A stretch of 64,000 nucleotides of DNA, from NCBI RefSeq assembly GCF_008065375.1, contig NZ_VJYI01000008.1, positions 1 through 64,000 on the forward strand, read 5' to 3'. The notes beneath the pieces were generated by a model. That model saw only the letters and a list, made by a program, of their open reading frames with translations, was not told where the DNA came from and made no database searches. A program made the translations under genes and the position numbers. This DNA comes from Nonomuraea sp. SYSU D8015 (GTDB lineage Bacteria; Actinomycetota; Actinomycetes; Streptosporangiales; Streptosporangiaceae). Of the stretch, positions 53,213-60,791 are shown piece after piece. The first letter of the stretch is position 1, and each line of letters opens with the position of its first letter.

Positions 53213-53659
53213 GCCAGCCGTTCAGCGGGAGGAAGCATGCATTGCCGCTGCACGGACCAGCACCGCGCACGGCTCTTCCTCAATGGAGTCTGCGGCAAAT
53301 CGGGCTTTACCATCGCCATGCTCCACATCGACACCGCAGCGCACGACCACCGCCGCGGCGCCCTTCCATCGAGGATCGCCACATCTGCAGCCGATCGCAC
53401 GGGCGACATCGGCACCAAGCCCACGCCCCGATAATCCAAGGAATCGTACGACTCAACGACAGGCGCTCTCGCCGCATTCGCCGTAGAAGGCGCATTGCGC
53501 GCCCCAACAGCGACTCACTTCGCTACATCAGGGGTGCAATACGGACAAACCATGCCAATTCAATTCATAAATGCCTAATAAGAGCAATGATAGCGTTAGA
53601 GTAGAGCAAAGCACCACGAAGCCCGTTTACCCGACACTAGCTCTGGAAATAAAAATGCA
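53213..53659. other. Intergenic stretch between the regulator and array gene C
   Basis: No gene is convincing, although an ATG at 53237 has GGGAGGA upstream and opens 65 codons of unrecognised sequence. A degenerate GCGCTC-type hairpin lies near 53461-53498. From about 53550 the sequence becomes AT-rich and shows the conserved block with GCAAAGCACCACGAAG and CCGTTTAC that precedes all array genes. Confidence 0.55.
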
Positions 53660-53752
53660 CGGATGGCGCATTAGTCGCCATCCGCGATATTTTCCACGCA
53701 GTCCGGAAAATATCGAGAACAGGGGCAACCGAAACCTTTGGGGGGAACTTCA
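53660..53752 (+). promoter_or_regulatory. Conserved leader of array gene C
   Basis: Two hairpins in series: CGGATGGCG (53660-53668) with CGCCATCCG (53676-53684), and CGATATTTTCC (53685-53695) with GGAAAATATCG (53705-53715), a perfect 11-bp stem with a 9-nt loop. They are followed by AGAACAGGGGCAACCG and a GGGGGGAA ribosome binding site. Confidence 0.85.
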
Positions 53753-54118
53753 ATGCCCAAGTTCAAGACTGCCATCGCGGCTCTCGCAGCCAGCACGGCC
53801 ATGACCGGCGCCGTTGCCGCGCTGACCACCTCCACGACCGCCAACGCCACGCCGAACGGCACCGTCATCGCCGGAGGCCATGGAGGTTGGGGCTGGGGCC
53901 ACAAGAACCGCAGCCGCCACCACAACAAGCAGAAGGTCCGCATCTGGATCCACAACAACAACAGCCAGCACCAGAACCAGGCCTTGAGGCAGGACCAGGA
54001 CCAGGACCAGGACCAGGACCAGCTCCAGGCTAAGGAAAAGGACGAGAAGATCGAGAAGGTCATGAGGCCCGTCAGGCCCGTCACGCCCGTGTACCCGCCG
54101 GCCCCGCTCACGCCGTGA
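53753..54118 (+). CDS. Array gene C: small secreted HNNN/DQ-repeat protein
   Basis: This 121-aa paralog begins MPKFKTAIAALAAST; signal peptide cleavage is expected near TANA-TP. The mature part has GGHGGWGWGHK, a basic RSRHHNKQ patch, the strand VRIWIHNNNSQHQNQ, five Asp-Gln repeats encoded by a perfect GACCAG array (53993-54022), then a Lys/Glu-rich and a Pro-rich tail (PVTPVYPPAP). No Cys remains in the mature part. The tail differs sharply from the other copies. Confidence 0.85.
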   Translation: MPKFKTAIAALAASTAMTGAVAALTTSTTANATPNGTVIAGGHGGWGWGHKNRSRHHNKQKVRIWIHNNNSQHQNQALRQDQDQDQDQDQLQAKEKDEKIEKVMRPVRPVTPVYPPAPLTP

Positions 54119-54204
54119 CCGTCCCTTAGCAGGAAGCGCCCTGGAGGAGCGCGTCGAACGGTCGAGTGGCGCATGCGACCTCATCCCGCTCGTCGTGAAC
54201 CGCG

Positions 54205-54281
54205 GCGGAGTGCCTGCGTCCCGCAGCGGCGTCACCCGCTTCACCGAAGCGGTGAGCCGACGCGGAACCCAGGCACTCCGC
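54205..54281. repeat. Array palindrome after gene C
   Basis: A 77-nt palindrome with outer arms 54205-54219 and 54267-54281 (14 of 15 paired) and an inner stem (CGGC...GCTT with AAGC...GCCG) with small bulges. The core is nearly identical to the copy at 55321-55391. Confidence 0.85.
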
Positions 54282-54342
54282 TTCACCAGCGCCAACCGAG
54301 AGAAGCTCGAGGACTCATCTCCACAGGATCCACGTCACCAAC

Positions 54343-54376
54343 ATGCGCTCTCGACAGTCCGCTGCCGAGGGTGCAT
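54343..54376. repeat. TGCGCYCTCG-type hairpin before array gene D
   Basis: A 15-position stem (54343-54357 with 54362-54376), 14 positions paired including two G-U, with a 4-nt loop. Confidence 0.7.
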
Positions 54377-54538
54377 TTATTCATTTCCTGCCGTCATTTC
54401 TTCCGCCCATCTGGGAGCAAGACGAAACAAATCCTCCTATTTCGCACAACCCCCAAAGAGGGCGACGATACCGTCAGAGAAATGCAAAACGGCGCGAAGT
54501 GCGTTTACGTCACACTACACCCGGAAATAAAAAATGCA

Positions 54539-54630
54539 CGGATGGCGCATTGCTCACCATCCGCAATATTTTCCAGCCAGTCCGGAAAATATTGAGAACA
54601 GGGGCAACCGTACCTTTGGGGGGAAATTCA
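54539..54630 (+). promoter_or_regulatory. Conserved leader of array gene D
   Basis: CGGATGG (54539-54545) with CCATCCG (54557-54563), then CAATATTTTCC (54564-54574) with GGAAAATATTG (54584-54594), perfect 11 bp with a 9-nt loop. Relative to gene C a G-C pair has become A-T in the stem. GAACAGGGGCAACCG and GGGGGGAAA follow. Confidence 0.85.
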
Positions 54631-55077
54631 ATGCCCAAGTTCAAGACTGCCATCGCGGCTCTCGCGGCCAGCACGGCCATGGCTGGCGCCGCTGTCGCGC
54701 TGACCACCTCCTCGCCCGCCAACGCCACGCCGAGCGGCACCTTCATCGCCGGAGGCAACGGAGGTTGGGGCTGGGGCAACGGCGGCCACGGCCGCCACCG
54801 CAACAAGCACAAGCAGAAGATCCGCGTCTGGCTCCACAACGACAATCAGGAGCACCAGAACCAGGCCGAGAGGCAGGACCAGGACCAGGACCAGGACCAG
54901 GACCAGCTCCAGGCAGCCAAGGAGAAGGACGGCAAGGATGAGGTCGTCGTCGCCGACGCCGTCGACGGCGGCGGCGGCGCCGTTATGGACGACGCCGCGC
55001 TCGCCGAACAGCTTCGGATCTGCCTGACCCTTCCGCCCGGGCAGATTCGGCGCTGCGTCGCGGCCCTGGGCGTGTGA
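54631..55077 (+). CDS. Array gene D: small secreted HNNN/DQ-repeat protein
   Basis: This 148-aa member is the longest. The signal peptide MPKFKTAIAALAAST is the same as in gene C, cleaved near PANA-TP. The mature part has GGNGGWGWGNGG, KHKQKIRVWLHNDNQEHQ and five Asp-Gln repeats (54877-54906). It then has a unique C-terminal extension of about 45 residues with a Gly run and two Cys (LRICLTLPPGQIRRC), which looks like an added helical domain. The HNNN motif is HNDN here. Confidence 0.84.
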   Translation: MPKFKTAIAALAASTAMAGAAVALTTSSPANATPSGTFIAGGNGGWGWGNGGHGRHRNKHKQKIRVWLHNDNQEHQNQAERQDQDQDQDQDQLQAAKEKDGKDEVVVADAVDGGGGAVMDDAALAEQLRICLTLPPGQIRRCVAALGV

Positions 55078-55320
55078 TCCGCTGAGGGCCGGAACCTCCA
55101 TCGTCGACACGCCTATCGTGCGCTCGGCCGCGACGTGAGTCTGTCGGCTGGTCGCCTAGAAGTGAGGTCGGACGAGGAACCCATCAGCGTCACCGCCATG
55201 GCGCGCTTTCGTCCAGCAGGTGCTCGCGGTTGTTTCTGCCGGCCTCGAGCAAGCGCTCCGCAGGAGCGCATCGAACGGCCAAACGGCGCGACGTCATCCC
55301 GAGCGTCGTGAACCGCGGCA

Positions 55321-55391
55321 GAGTGCCTGGGTCCCGCAGCGGCGTCAGCCGCTTCACCGAAGTGGCGAGCCGGCGCGGAACCCAGGCACTC
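55321..55391. repeat. Array palindrome after gene D
   Basis: A 71-nt palindrome with perfect 12-bp outer arms GAGTGCCTGGGT (55321-55332) and ACCCAGGCACTC (55380-55391). Confidence 0.85.
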
Positions 55392-55458
55392 CGCTTCACG
55401 CGGCACCACCCAGAGAGGTGCTTGAGGCCGTTACTCCACAAGCTCCACGTCACCCAAC

Positions 55459-55492
55459 ATGCGCTCTCGACGGTCCGCCATCGAGGGCGCAT
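55459..55492. repeat. TGCGCYCTCG-type hairpin before array gene E
   Basis: A 12-bp stem with one G-U pair (55459-55470 with 55481-55492). Confidence 0.72.
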
Positions 55493-55650
55493 TTACTCAT
55501 TTCCAGGTCCTGCTTCACCCAACACCGGAAAGCGAGACGTAACCAGTCATCCAGTCCTACAAAACGCTCGCGGAAGGCGATGACAGAGTCGAAATAGCGT
55601 AAAGTGCCACGAAGTCCGTTTAATCCAAATCGCCCTGGAAATAAAATGGA

Positions 55651-55743
55651 CAGATGGCACATTAGTCATCATCCGCAATATTTTCCACGCAGTTCGGAAA
55701 ATATTAAGAACAGGGGCAACCGAAACCTTTGGGGGGAACTTCA
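55651..55743 (+). promoter_or_regulatory. Conserved leader of array gene E
   Basis: The first stem is weak (GATG with CATC). The second is AATATTTTCC (55677-55686) with GGAAAATATT (55696-55705), perfect 10 bp with a 9-nt loop. The GAACAGGGGCAACCGAAACC block and GGGGGGAA follow. Confidence 0.82.
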
Positions 55744-56070
55744 ATGCCCAAGTTCAAGACCATCGCGGCTCTCGCCGTAATCACCGCCACGGGCGGCGCC
55801 TTTTCCGCGCTGACCACCTCCTCGACCGCCAATGCCGCCGCGGCATCCCCGGTCACCTCGATGGCCAACGGCTTCGTGACGGGCCATGGCTGGGGCGACT
55901 ACAACCGCCACAGGCACAAGGTCAGGATCTGGATCCACAACAACAACACTCAGCACCAGAACCAGCGCACCAAGCAGGACCAGGACCAAGACCAGGACCA
56001 GGACCAGAGCAAGTCGCCGCTCGGCAACTTCTTCAATGATGAGGAAGACAAGGAAAAGGAAGAAGACTGA
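55744..56070 (+). CDS. Array gene E: small secreted HNNN/DQ-repeat protein
   Basis: This 108-aa last member begins MPKFKTIAALAVITA, with a signal peptide cleaved near TANA-AA. The mature part has GHGWGDYNRHRHK, VRIWIHNNNTQHQNQ, five Asp-Gln repeats (55978-56007, one unit GACCAA) and an acidic tail FFNDEEDKEKEED that resembles the end of gene A. It lacks Cys. Confidence 0.85.
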   Translation: MPKFKTIAALAVITATGGAFSALTTSSTANAAAASPVTSMANGFVTGHGWGDYNRHRHKVRIWIHNNNTQHQNQRTKQDQDQDQDQDQSKSPLGNFFNDEEDKEKEED

Positions 56071-56150
56071 TCGTGCAACGCTCGGCGGCAGCATGCTGAG
56101 CCGCCGAAAGGCGCGTCATGCCACCGGATCCCGGTCGGCGTGACTCACGG

Positions 56151-56224
56151 CCGAGGTACCTGTGTCCAGCAGGCGTAACCCGCTCCGACGAGCCGATGAG
56201 CCGACACTGACACAGGTACCTCGG
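56151..56224. repeat. Array palindrome after gene E
   Basis: A 74-nt palindrome with perfect 15-bp outer arms (56151-56165 with 56210-56224). The arm sequence differs from the other three copies but stays self-complementary. Confidence 0.85.
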
Positions 56225-56269
56225 CTATCAAAGACACTTCGATCCCCTGATGCCGCGCCACGCAGATCG

Positions 56270-56470
56270 ACACTCCCCCCGGGCCAGACAGCGCCTGACA
56301 CGCCAGACTGCTTGCCCCTCGGTTAAGGCTTGCTCGGCAGCTCGTCCCGGGCGACGGCATCCCCCGAATTCACGCTGTTGCGCCAGATCAGCGCTCCAAC
56401 CGCGCGACTCTCTCACGCAGCTCACCGTTCTCCGTCTTCAGCGCGGTGACCCGCCCCGGCAGGATCAGCT
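56270..56470 (-). pseudogene. Decayed N-terminal piece of an IS66-like transposase
   Basis: On the minus strand, across frames, one can read VTALKTENGELRERVARLER, then RNSVNSG, and RGKQSGVSG. These resemble the coiled coil, the NSxNS segment and the RGKQxGxxG segment near the N-terminus of IS66-type transposases. Stops and frameshifts interrupt it. The match is from memory and weak. The rest of 56225-56712 shows no gene. Confidence 0.35.
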
Positions 56471-56712
56471 CCACACACGACAAGATCCTCCAGACCAGAC
56501 ACTCAACGATCTCACCATGTTCGACCGGGACGGGCACACTCCCCCTCATGACGAGACCACCTCACCCTGGGGGTGCCGTCACTTATCACGCACAGGGCTG
56601 AATGTTTACGATGAGATGCAAAGAAGCTGAGACCGAGAGACCACAGCGCGCTCTTGAATATTTGCGATATAAAAGCAGAATCAGCCAATCGCTGGCTTTA
56701 TCAAATCAAAGC

Positions 56713-56751
56713 GGGCGGTTTCTCGGCATCGACGATGCCGAGAAACCGCCC
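56713..56751 (-). terminator. Strong terminator of secreted protein F
   Basis: A perfect 18-bp stem (56713-56730 with 56734-56751), 3-nt loop, then TTTGATTTGA on the minus strand, just 3' of the gene ending at 56767. Confidence 0.9.
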
Positions 56752-56766
56752 ACCCTGATGATGATC

Positions 56767-57306
56767 TCATGGAGTGATGGCAGCCCACGGGGTGCAGTTG
56801 CCGGGCGGGGTCACGGCGGCGAGGGGAGGGCCTAGGGTCTGAACAGCGCAGGATGTCTCGTAGATGCCGGCAGCGGTCCGCGCCTTGATCGATATCCGGG
56901 CGTCTCCAGCAGGAGCGTTGCCGTCAGGCGCGATGGAGATATTGTGCACGTATCCGCCCCTGCTCCCTGGCACGAGGTCCCTGAGGTTCCGCCATCTCGA
57001 TCCACTAGTAATACGAGGGTCGTAGATCCACGGGACGCCATTGTTGGCAGAGACGGCGAAGACCTCGCCAAGCCTGGGAAGCGAGCTATTGAGAAGCACG
57101 AACGCCGTGTCGAGCCATGGACCGTTCTGCCGGTTTACCTGCTTGTGGGCCACGCCCACCGTCGATCCGGTGGAGGCATAGGCGGACGTCGTTGCACCTG
57201 AGAGTCCCACGGCCCCACAGGCTATCGTTGTCGCGACGGCCCACGTCAGCAGATGGCGACCGGTGGCGCCGGCGCGTGGGGCCGAGTTGCTCATACGAGA
57301 AACCAA
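56767..57306 (-). CDS. Secreted protein F, paralog of protein G
   Basis: This 179-aa exported protein of unknown family has a signal peptide with HLLTWAVATTIACGAVGL, cleaved near SAYAS. The mature domain has NNGVPWIYDPRI, a basic RWRNLRD segment, VPGSRGGYVHNISIAPDG and two Cys, consistent with a small disulfide-bonded beta domain. I start it at the TTG at 57306 because GGGGGA lies 6 nt upstream and the same TTG is conserved in paralog G, whereas the ATG at 57294 is ACG there. Confidence 0.78.
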   Translation of the reverse strand: MVSRMSNSAPRAGATGRHLLTWAVATTIACGAVGLSGATTSAYASTGSTVGVAHKQVNRQNGPWLDTAFVLLNSSLPRLGEVFAVSANNGVPWIYDPRITSGSRWRNLRDLVPGSRGGYVHNISIAPDGNAPAGDARISIKARTAAGIYETSCAVQTLGPPLAAVTPPGNCTPWAAITP

Positions 57307-57444
57307 TTGATTTCCCCCGTTGCGAGAATTGGTTTTTTCGGGACACCGCGTTACTGTGCGATGCGCTGCGAAGATACCCAGCCCCATAGACGCGAACGCA
57401 TTGGCAAACGTGCAATGTTGGCAAACAAGCGGAATGGCAACATA

Positions 57445-57471
57445 AAAGATGTCCGTTTAGTGTCCATCTTT
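57445..57471. promoter_or_regulatory. Inverted repeat upstream of protein F
   Basis: AAAGATG (57445-57451) and CATCTTT (57465-57471) are 13 bp apart. The same pair with the same spacing lies upstream of paralog G (60429-60455), so this is a likely shared operator. Confidence 0.72.
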
Positions 57472-57696
57472 CGCGACTTGGTCACCCAATAGCTGCCATC
57501 TCCATACCAACGCCGTATGGAAAGCCAAGCAGCAGTTCGTTTCATCAAGTCGGTGTGCGAGGTACAAGCGCAGGTGCAGGGGCTTCCGGATGAAGGGAGC
57601 AGTGGTATGACCCAGGCAGAACGCGGGGTGCGCGGTTGGCGGGCTGATCGGTCACTCTCGATCGCAGCAGGTTGTCGTCGAGGGTGAGGTGCGTGG

Positions 57697-58796
57697 ATGG
57701 CGGAGCCGGTCAGAGCGCGGCAGTTGAGTGAGGACGAGGGACGCTGGTTGCAGCAGATCGTTCGCCGGGGCAGGCATGACTCGTTCCGGGTGCGCCGATC
57801 ATTATGGCATCGGAATCGGGGACACCTGCTCCGTCGATCGCACGGCTTGTCGCGGCGCATGAAGACACGGTGCGCGTGTGATCCATACCTTCAACGAGCG
57901 GGGGCTGGCCGCGCTGGACCCTCGGTGGGCGGGAGGCCGTCCTCGCCTGATCAGTGATGAGGACATCGCGGTCATCATCCAGACGGCCAAAACGCCCCCG
58001 GCTAGGCTGGGGTGTCCGTTTACACACTGGAGCGTGCGCAAGCTCGCCGAGCACCTGATCCGCTACAGCGAGCGGACGGTCGTCATCGGGCGCGAGCACC
58101 TGCGCCGGCTGTTGCACCAGCACGGCGTGACCTTCCAGCGCACTCGCACCTGGAAGACCTCCACCGATCCGGACTTCGACGCCAAGCTGGACCGGATCGA
58201 GGAGGTGACCAGCCGCTTCCCTAACCGGTGCTTCGCCTTCGATCAGTTCGGGCCGTTGTCGATCCGGCCCTTCCAGGGCGCCGGATGGGCCGAGCGTGGC
58301 AAGCCGGACCGGCTGCCGGCGACCTATACCCGTACTCATGGCGTGTGCTACTTCCACGGCTGCTACTCGCTTGGCGATGACACCTTGTGGGGCATCACCC
58401 GGCGCGGCAAGAACCGGCGCCAACACGCTGGCCGCCTTGAAATCGATCCGGGCCGCACGCCCCGACGGCGCCCCGATCTACGTCATCCTGGAACCTGTCG
58501 GCCAACAAGACACCGGCGATCCGCGCCTGGGCGGCCAAGAACAAGGTCGAACTGTGCTTCACCCCGACCTACGCTTCCTGGGCCAACCCGATCGAGCCGC
58601 AGTTCGGACCGCTGCGCACCTTCGTGATCGCCGGCTCGGACCATCCCAACCACGTCGTCCTGGCCCGTGAACTGCAGGCCTACCTGCCTGGAGTAATGTC
58701 AACGCCCGCCACCCCGTCACACAACGCCGTGAACGTGCCCGCACCCGCAGCGAACGCCAGCACCGGTGGGGCCGCCCTCGCCATAAAGCCGCGTGA
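57697..58796 (+). pseudogene. IS630-family transposase, inactivated by frameshifts
   Basis: A complete but broken transposase. The N-terminal segment MAEPVRARQLSEDE starts at 57697. A second frame gives the helix-turn-helix and linker (HTFNERGLAALDP, WSVRKLAEHLI) and the catalytic start FAFDQFGPLSIRP. A third gives ANTLAALKSIRAARPDGAPIYV. The first frame then resumes with SANKTPAIRAWAAKNKVEL and TYASWANPIEPQFGPL. The last piece WSNVNARHP runs to a TGA at 58794-58796. At least four frameshifts are needed, so it is not functional. Flanking inverted repeats were not found by eye. Confidence 0.85.
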
Positions 58797-58916
58797 TCAA
58801 AGGGGTGACCACCAACGTTCGCGGTCGGTCACTCCATCTTCACTCGAGACCACAGCGCCTCATGGGTGAACACACTCCCCGGGCAGCCATTCGCGTGGCC
58901 GTACCTGGCTGGGGTC

Positions 58917-59195
58917 TCAGGCAGGTGACTGCAATCGCACAATGCAGTCGAGTAGTGCGTCATGCACCTGTTGGCGATGGTAGCCGCGGATAACGACGGC
59001 GAACTTTGTGGCTCGGATGACGTCTGGAGTGACCCGTTCGAGTTCGCTGGCGGTGCCATCGAAGGTCTTCTGGATCCGGTTGAACAACTCGTTCACAGGG
59101 TGGCGGTCGTAGCCGCCCATAACCACGTCGAACTCGTACCTTTGCGACGATTCCTCGAAGAACTCGCCTAGCCCTTGCTCCACCGGTTCATCCAT
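58917..59195 (-). CDS. Small DivIVA-like repeat protein
   Basis: This protein of about 92 aa begins MDEPVEQGLGEFF. It contains two copies of a motif related to the DivIVA N-terminal signature: YEFDVVMGGYDRHPVNELF and FAVVIRGYHRQQVHDALL. DivIVA domains bind curved membranes and mark cell poles. Here the long coiled coil of true DivIVA is missing. No good ribosome binding site is seen, and a transposase fragment begins 48 bp upstream, so it may be a truncated gene. Confidence 0.55.
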   Translation of the reverse strand: MDEPVEQGLGEFFEESSQRYEFDVVMGGYDRHPVNELFNRIQKTFDGTASELERVTPDVIRATKFAVVIRGYHRQQVHDALLDCIVRLQSPA

Positions 59196-59242
59196 GAGGC
59201 CGAGGCTGCCACGTGTCGGCGCACTCCTCAATAGATCACATC

Positions 59243-59357
59243 GAAGGTGGAGTTGTGCTTCATACCGACCTACTCCACGCGGGTAGGCCCACCGCCACAA
59301 AAGCGCCCGCATCCGCAGCGAACGCCGTACCGCTTGGATGCCAGCCATAAGCCGCAT
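59243..59357 (+). pseudogene. Second fragment of an IS630-type transposase 3' end
   Basis: AAGGTGGAGTTGTGCTTCA and CCGCAGCGAACGCC, about 70 bp apart, match the 3' third of the transposase at 57697-58796 in diverged form. The piece ends at a TGA equivalent to the transposase stop. It is a separate, older remnant. Confidence 0.6.
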
Positions 59358-59536
59358 GATCGGACCCGGCCAGCGTTTGTGGTCACCCACTAGGGATGCC
59401 GCCCGCGAGCTGACTAGGACGGGCTGGAGCAGCCCGGTGACTCGAGCCGGTCGAGCGTACCTTTCACGACGGCGACACACCGAGACCAGGTGTGCCGCCG
59501 TCGCACATCTGGTGCCCAAGGCCTGGACGAACCTAC

Positions 59537-59591
59537 CCGGCCTGACAAGGCCACCTGATGCGTGGCCACCAAGCTGGCCTTGTCAGGCCGG
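59537..59591. repeat. Perfect 17-bp inverted repeat
   Basis: The arms 59537-59553 and 59575-59591 are exactly complementary, with a 21-nt loop. It lies about 110 bp 3' of protein G and could be its terminator or a mobile-element end. The rest of 59358-59699 holds no recognisable gene. Confidence 0.8.
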
Positions 59592-59699
59592 CCTCGGCCA
59601 CTACGCTCACCCGCTGATGGCGGGCCTGGTCCAAGGCGCCCCCGTCCCTAGCCTGGACGCACTGATCGGCGCCATCCATGCAGTTCATGAGCTATGTCT

Positions 59700-60293
59700 C
59701 TACCAGTTGCCTTGATTCAACGAGCTACGGCTGGCTGCCCATCGAGTGCAGTTGATCAGAGGGCCGTCGGTCGGGAACAGCACCTGCGCCACAGGATCTG
59801 ATGAGGTTGCTCCGGCGGTCTGGACATCGCAGCGCGTTTCGAAGGTACCCCTGGCGGTCCGCGCCCTGATCAGCAGTTGGACGTCGCCGCTTCCATTGAA
59901 CTCGCTCTGATCGCTCCCGATGGCAATCTTGAAAACGTGGTTCCCCCGGCTTCCCGGCACTCTCCTGAGGCTTTGCCATCGCTGCCCGGCAGGCAGGCGG
60001 GGATCGTAGACCCACGGGACACCATGATTGACCGCGACCGCAAAGAGGTGGCCCTCGTACGCGTCCGTGGCACCCCGGAGTTTCACGAACTCCGTGTCGG
60101 GCCATGGCCCATAGTCCCGCTTTACCTGCTGGTGGGCAGCATCCCTCTCTGGTCCGGTGGCTGCGTGGACGGATGTCGTTGCACCTGAGAGTCCCACGGT
60201 CCCACAGGCCATCGTTGTCGCGACGGCCCACGTCAGCAGATGGCGACAGATGGCGCCTGCACGTGAGGCCGAGCTGCTCGTACAAGAAATCAA
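59700..60293 (-). CDS. Secreted protein G, paralog of protein F
   Basis: This 197-aa exported protein is homologous to F along its length. The signal peptide contains HLLTWAVATTMACGTVGL. The mature part has NHGVPWVYDPRLP, RVPGSRGNHVFKIAIG and two Cys in conserved places, plus a longer C-terminal tail with a third Cys. The TTG at 60293 follows GGGGGA exactly as in F. The roughly 180 bp upstream are also recognisably duplicated. Confidence 0.77.
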   Translation of the reverse strand: MISCTSSSASRAGAICRHLLTWAVATTMACGTVGLSGATTSVHAATGPERDAAHQQVKRDYGPWPDTEFVKLRGATDAYEGHLFAVAVNHGVPWVYDPRLPAGQRWQSLRRVPGSRGNHVFKIAIGSDQSEFNGSGDVQLLIRARTARGTFETRCDVQTAGATSSDPVAQVLFPTDGPLINCTRWAASRSSLNQGNW

Positions 60294-60428
60294 TAGATTT
60301 CCCCCGTTGCGATGATTGATTTTTGGACACCGCGTTGCCATACGATGCGCTGCGAAGATACCCGACCCAACAAAAGTGAACACATAGACAAACATGCAAT
60401 TACGGCAAAACAAGCGGAACGATAACAC

Positions 60429-60455
60429 AAAGATGTCCACTCGGTGTTCATCTTT
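60429..60455. promoter_or_regulatory. Inverted repeat upstream of protein G
   Basis: AAAGATG (60429-60435) and CATCTTT (60449-60455), 13 bp apart, the same element as upstream of F. The interval 60456-60791 to the next gene shows no other gene. Confidence 0.72.
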
Positions 60456-60791
60456 CTCGAATTGGCCACCCAGCCCTGCCCTTATCTTGACTTGAACTCA
60501 TATCGCACTATTTGGGGCAGCGGCAGCCATCCGCCTCCACGACTCAGCTCTCCCCACCACAGTGGAGCGATAGAACAACGCCGAAGCGCACGGTGAAGAC
60601 CGACCCATTCGTTGCCACAGTCACGGCACATTGTCAACATACGGAGAATGATCAGTGGGCATTCGGTAAGAAACAACCAGAGAAACACGTACCTATCGCC
60701 CGACCACATATAACGGTGTCATAGCGAACATGCTGCCGACTTTCGGATCAAATGTTCGGATAGCCGAGGAACCTCACCGGGGGCCGCTGCA

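Noticed and set aside
53237..53434. 65-codon ORF with a good ribosome binding site after the MmyB gene
   Set aside because: The product has random-looking composition and no homologue that I recognise, so I left it as intergenic.
53660..53752. Known riboswitch (for example cyclic di-AMP) in the array leaders
   Set aside because: The conserved blocks do not match any riboswitch consensus I can recall; the stems are short and AT-rich.
50690..56224. Integron-type cassette array (small genes each followed by a palindrome)
   Set aside because: Each unit has its own promoter and leader, the palindromes lack the RYYYAAC/GTTRRRY core of attC sites, and no integron integrase is visible.
57518..57685. 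Short ORF upstream of the broken transposase (MESQAAVRFIKSV start)
   Set aside because: No ribosome binding site or recognisable sequence; probably a remnant.
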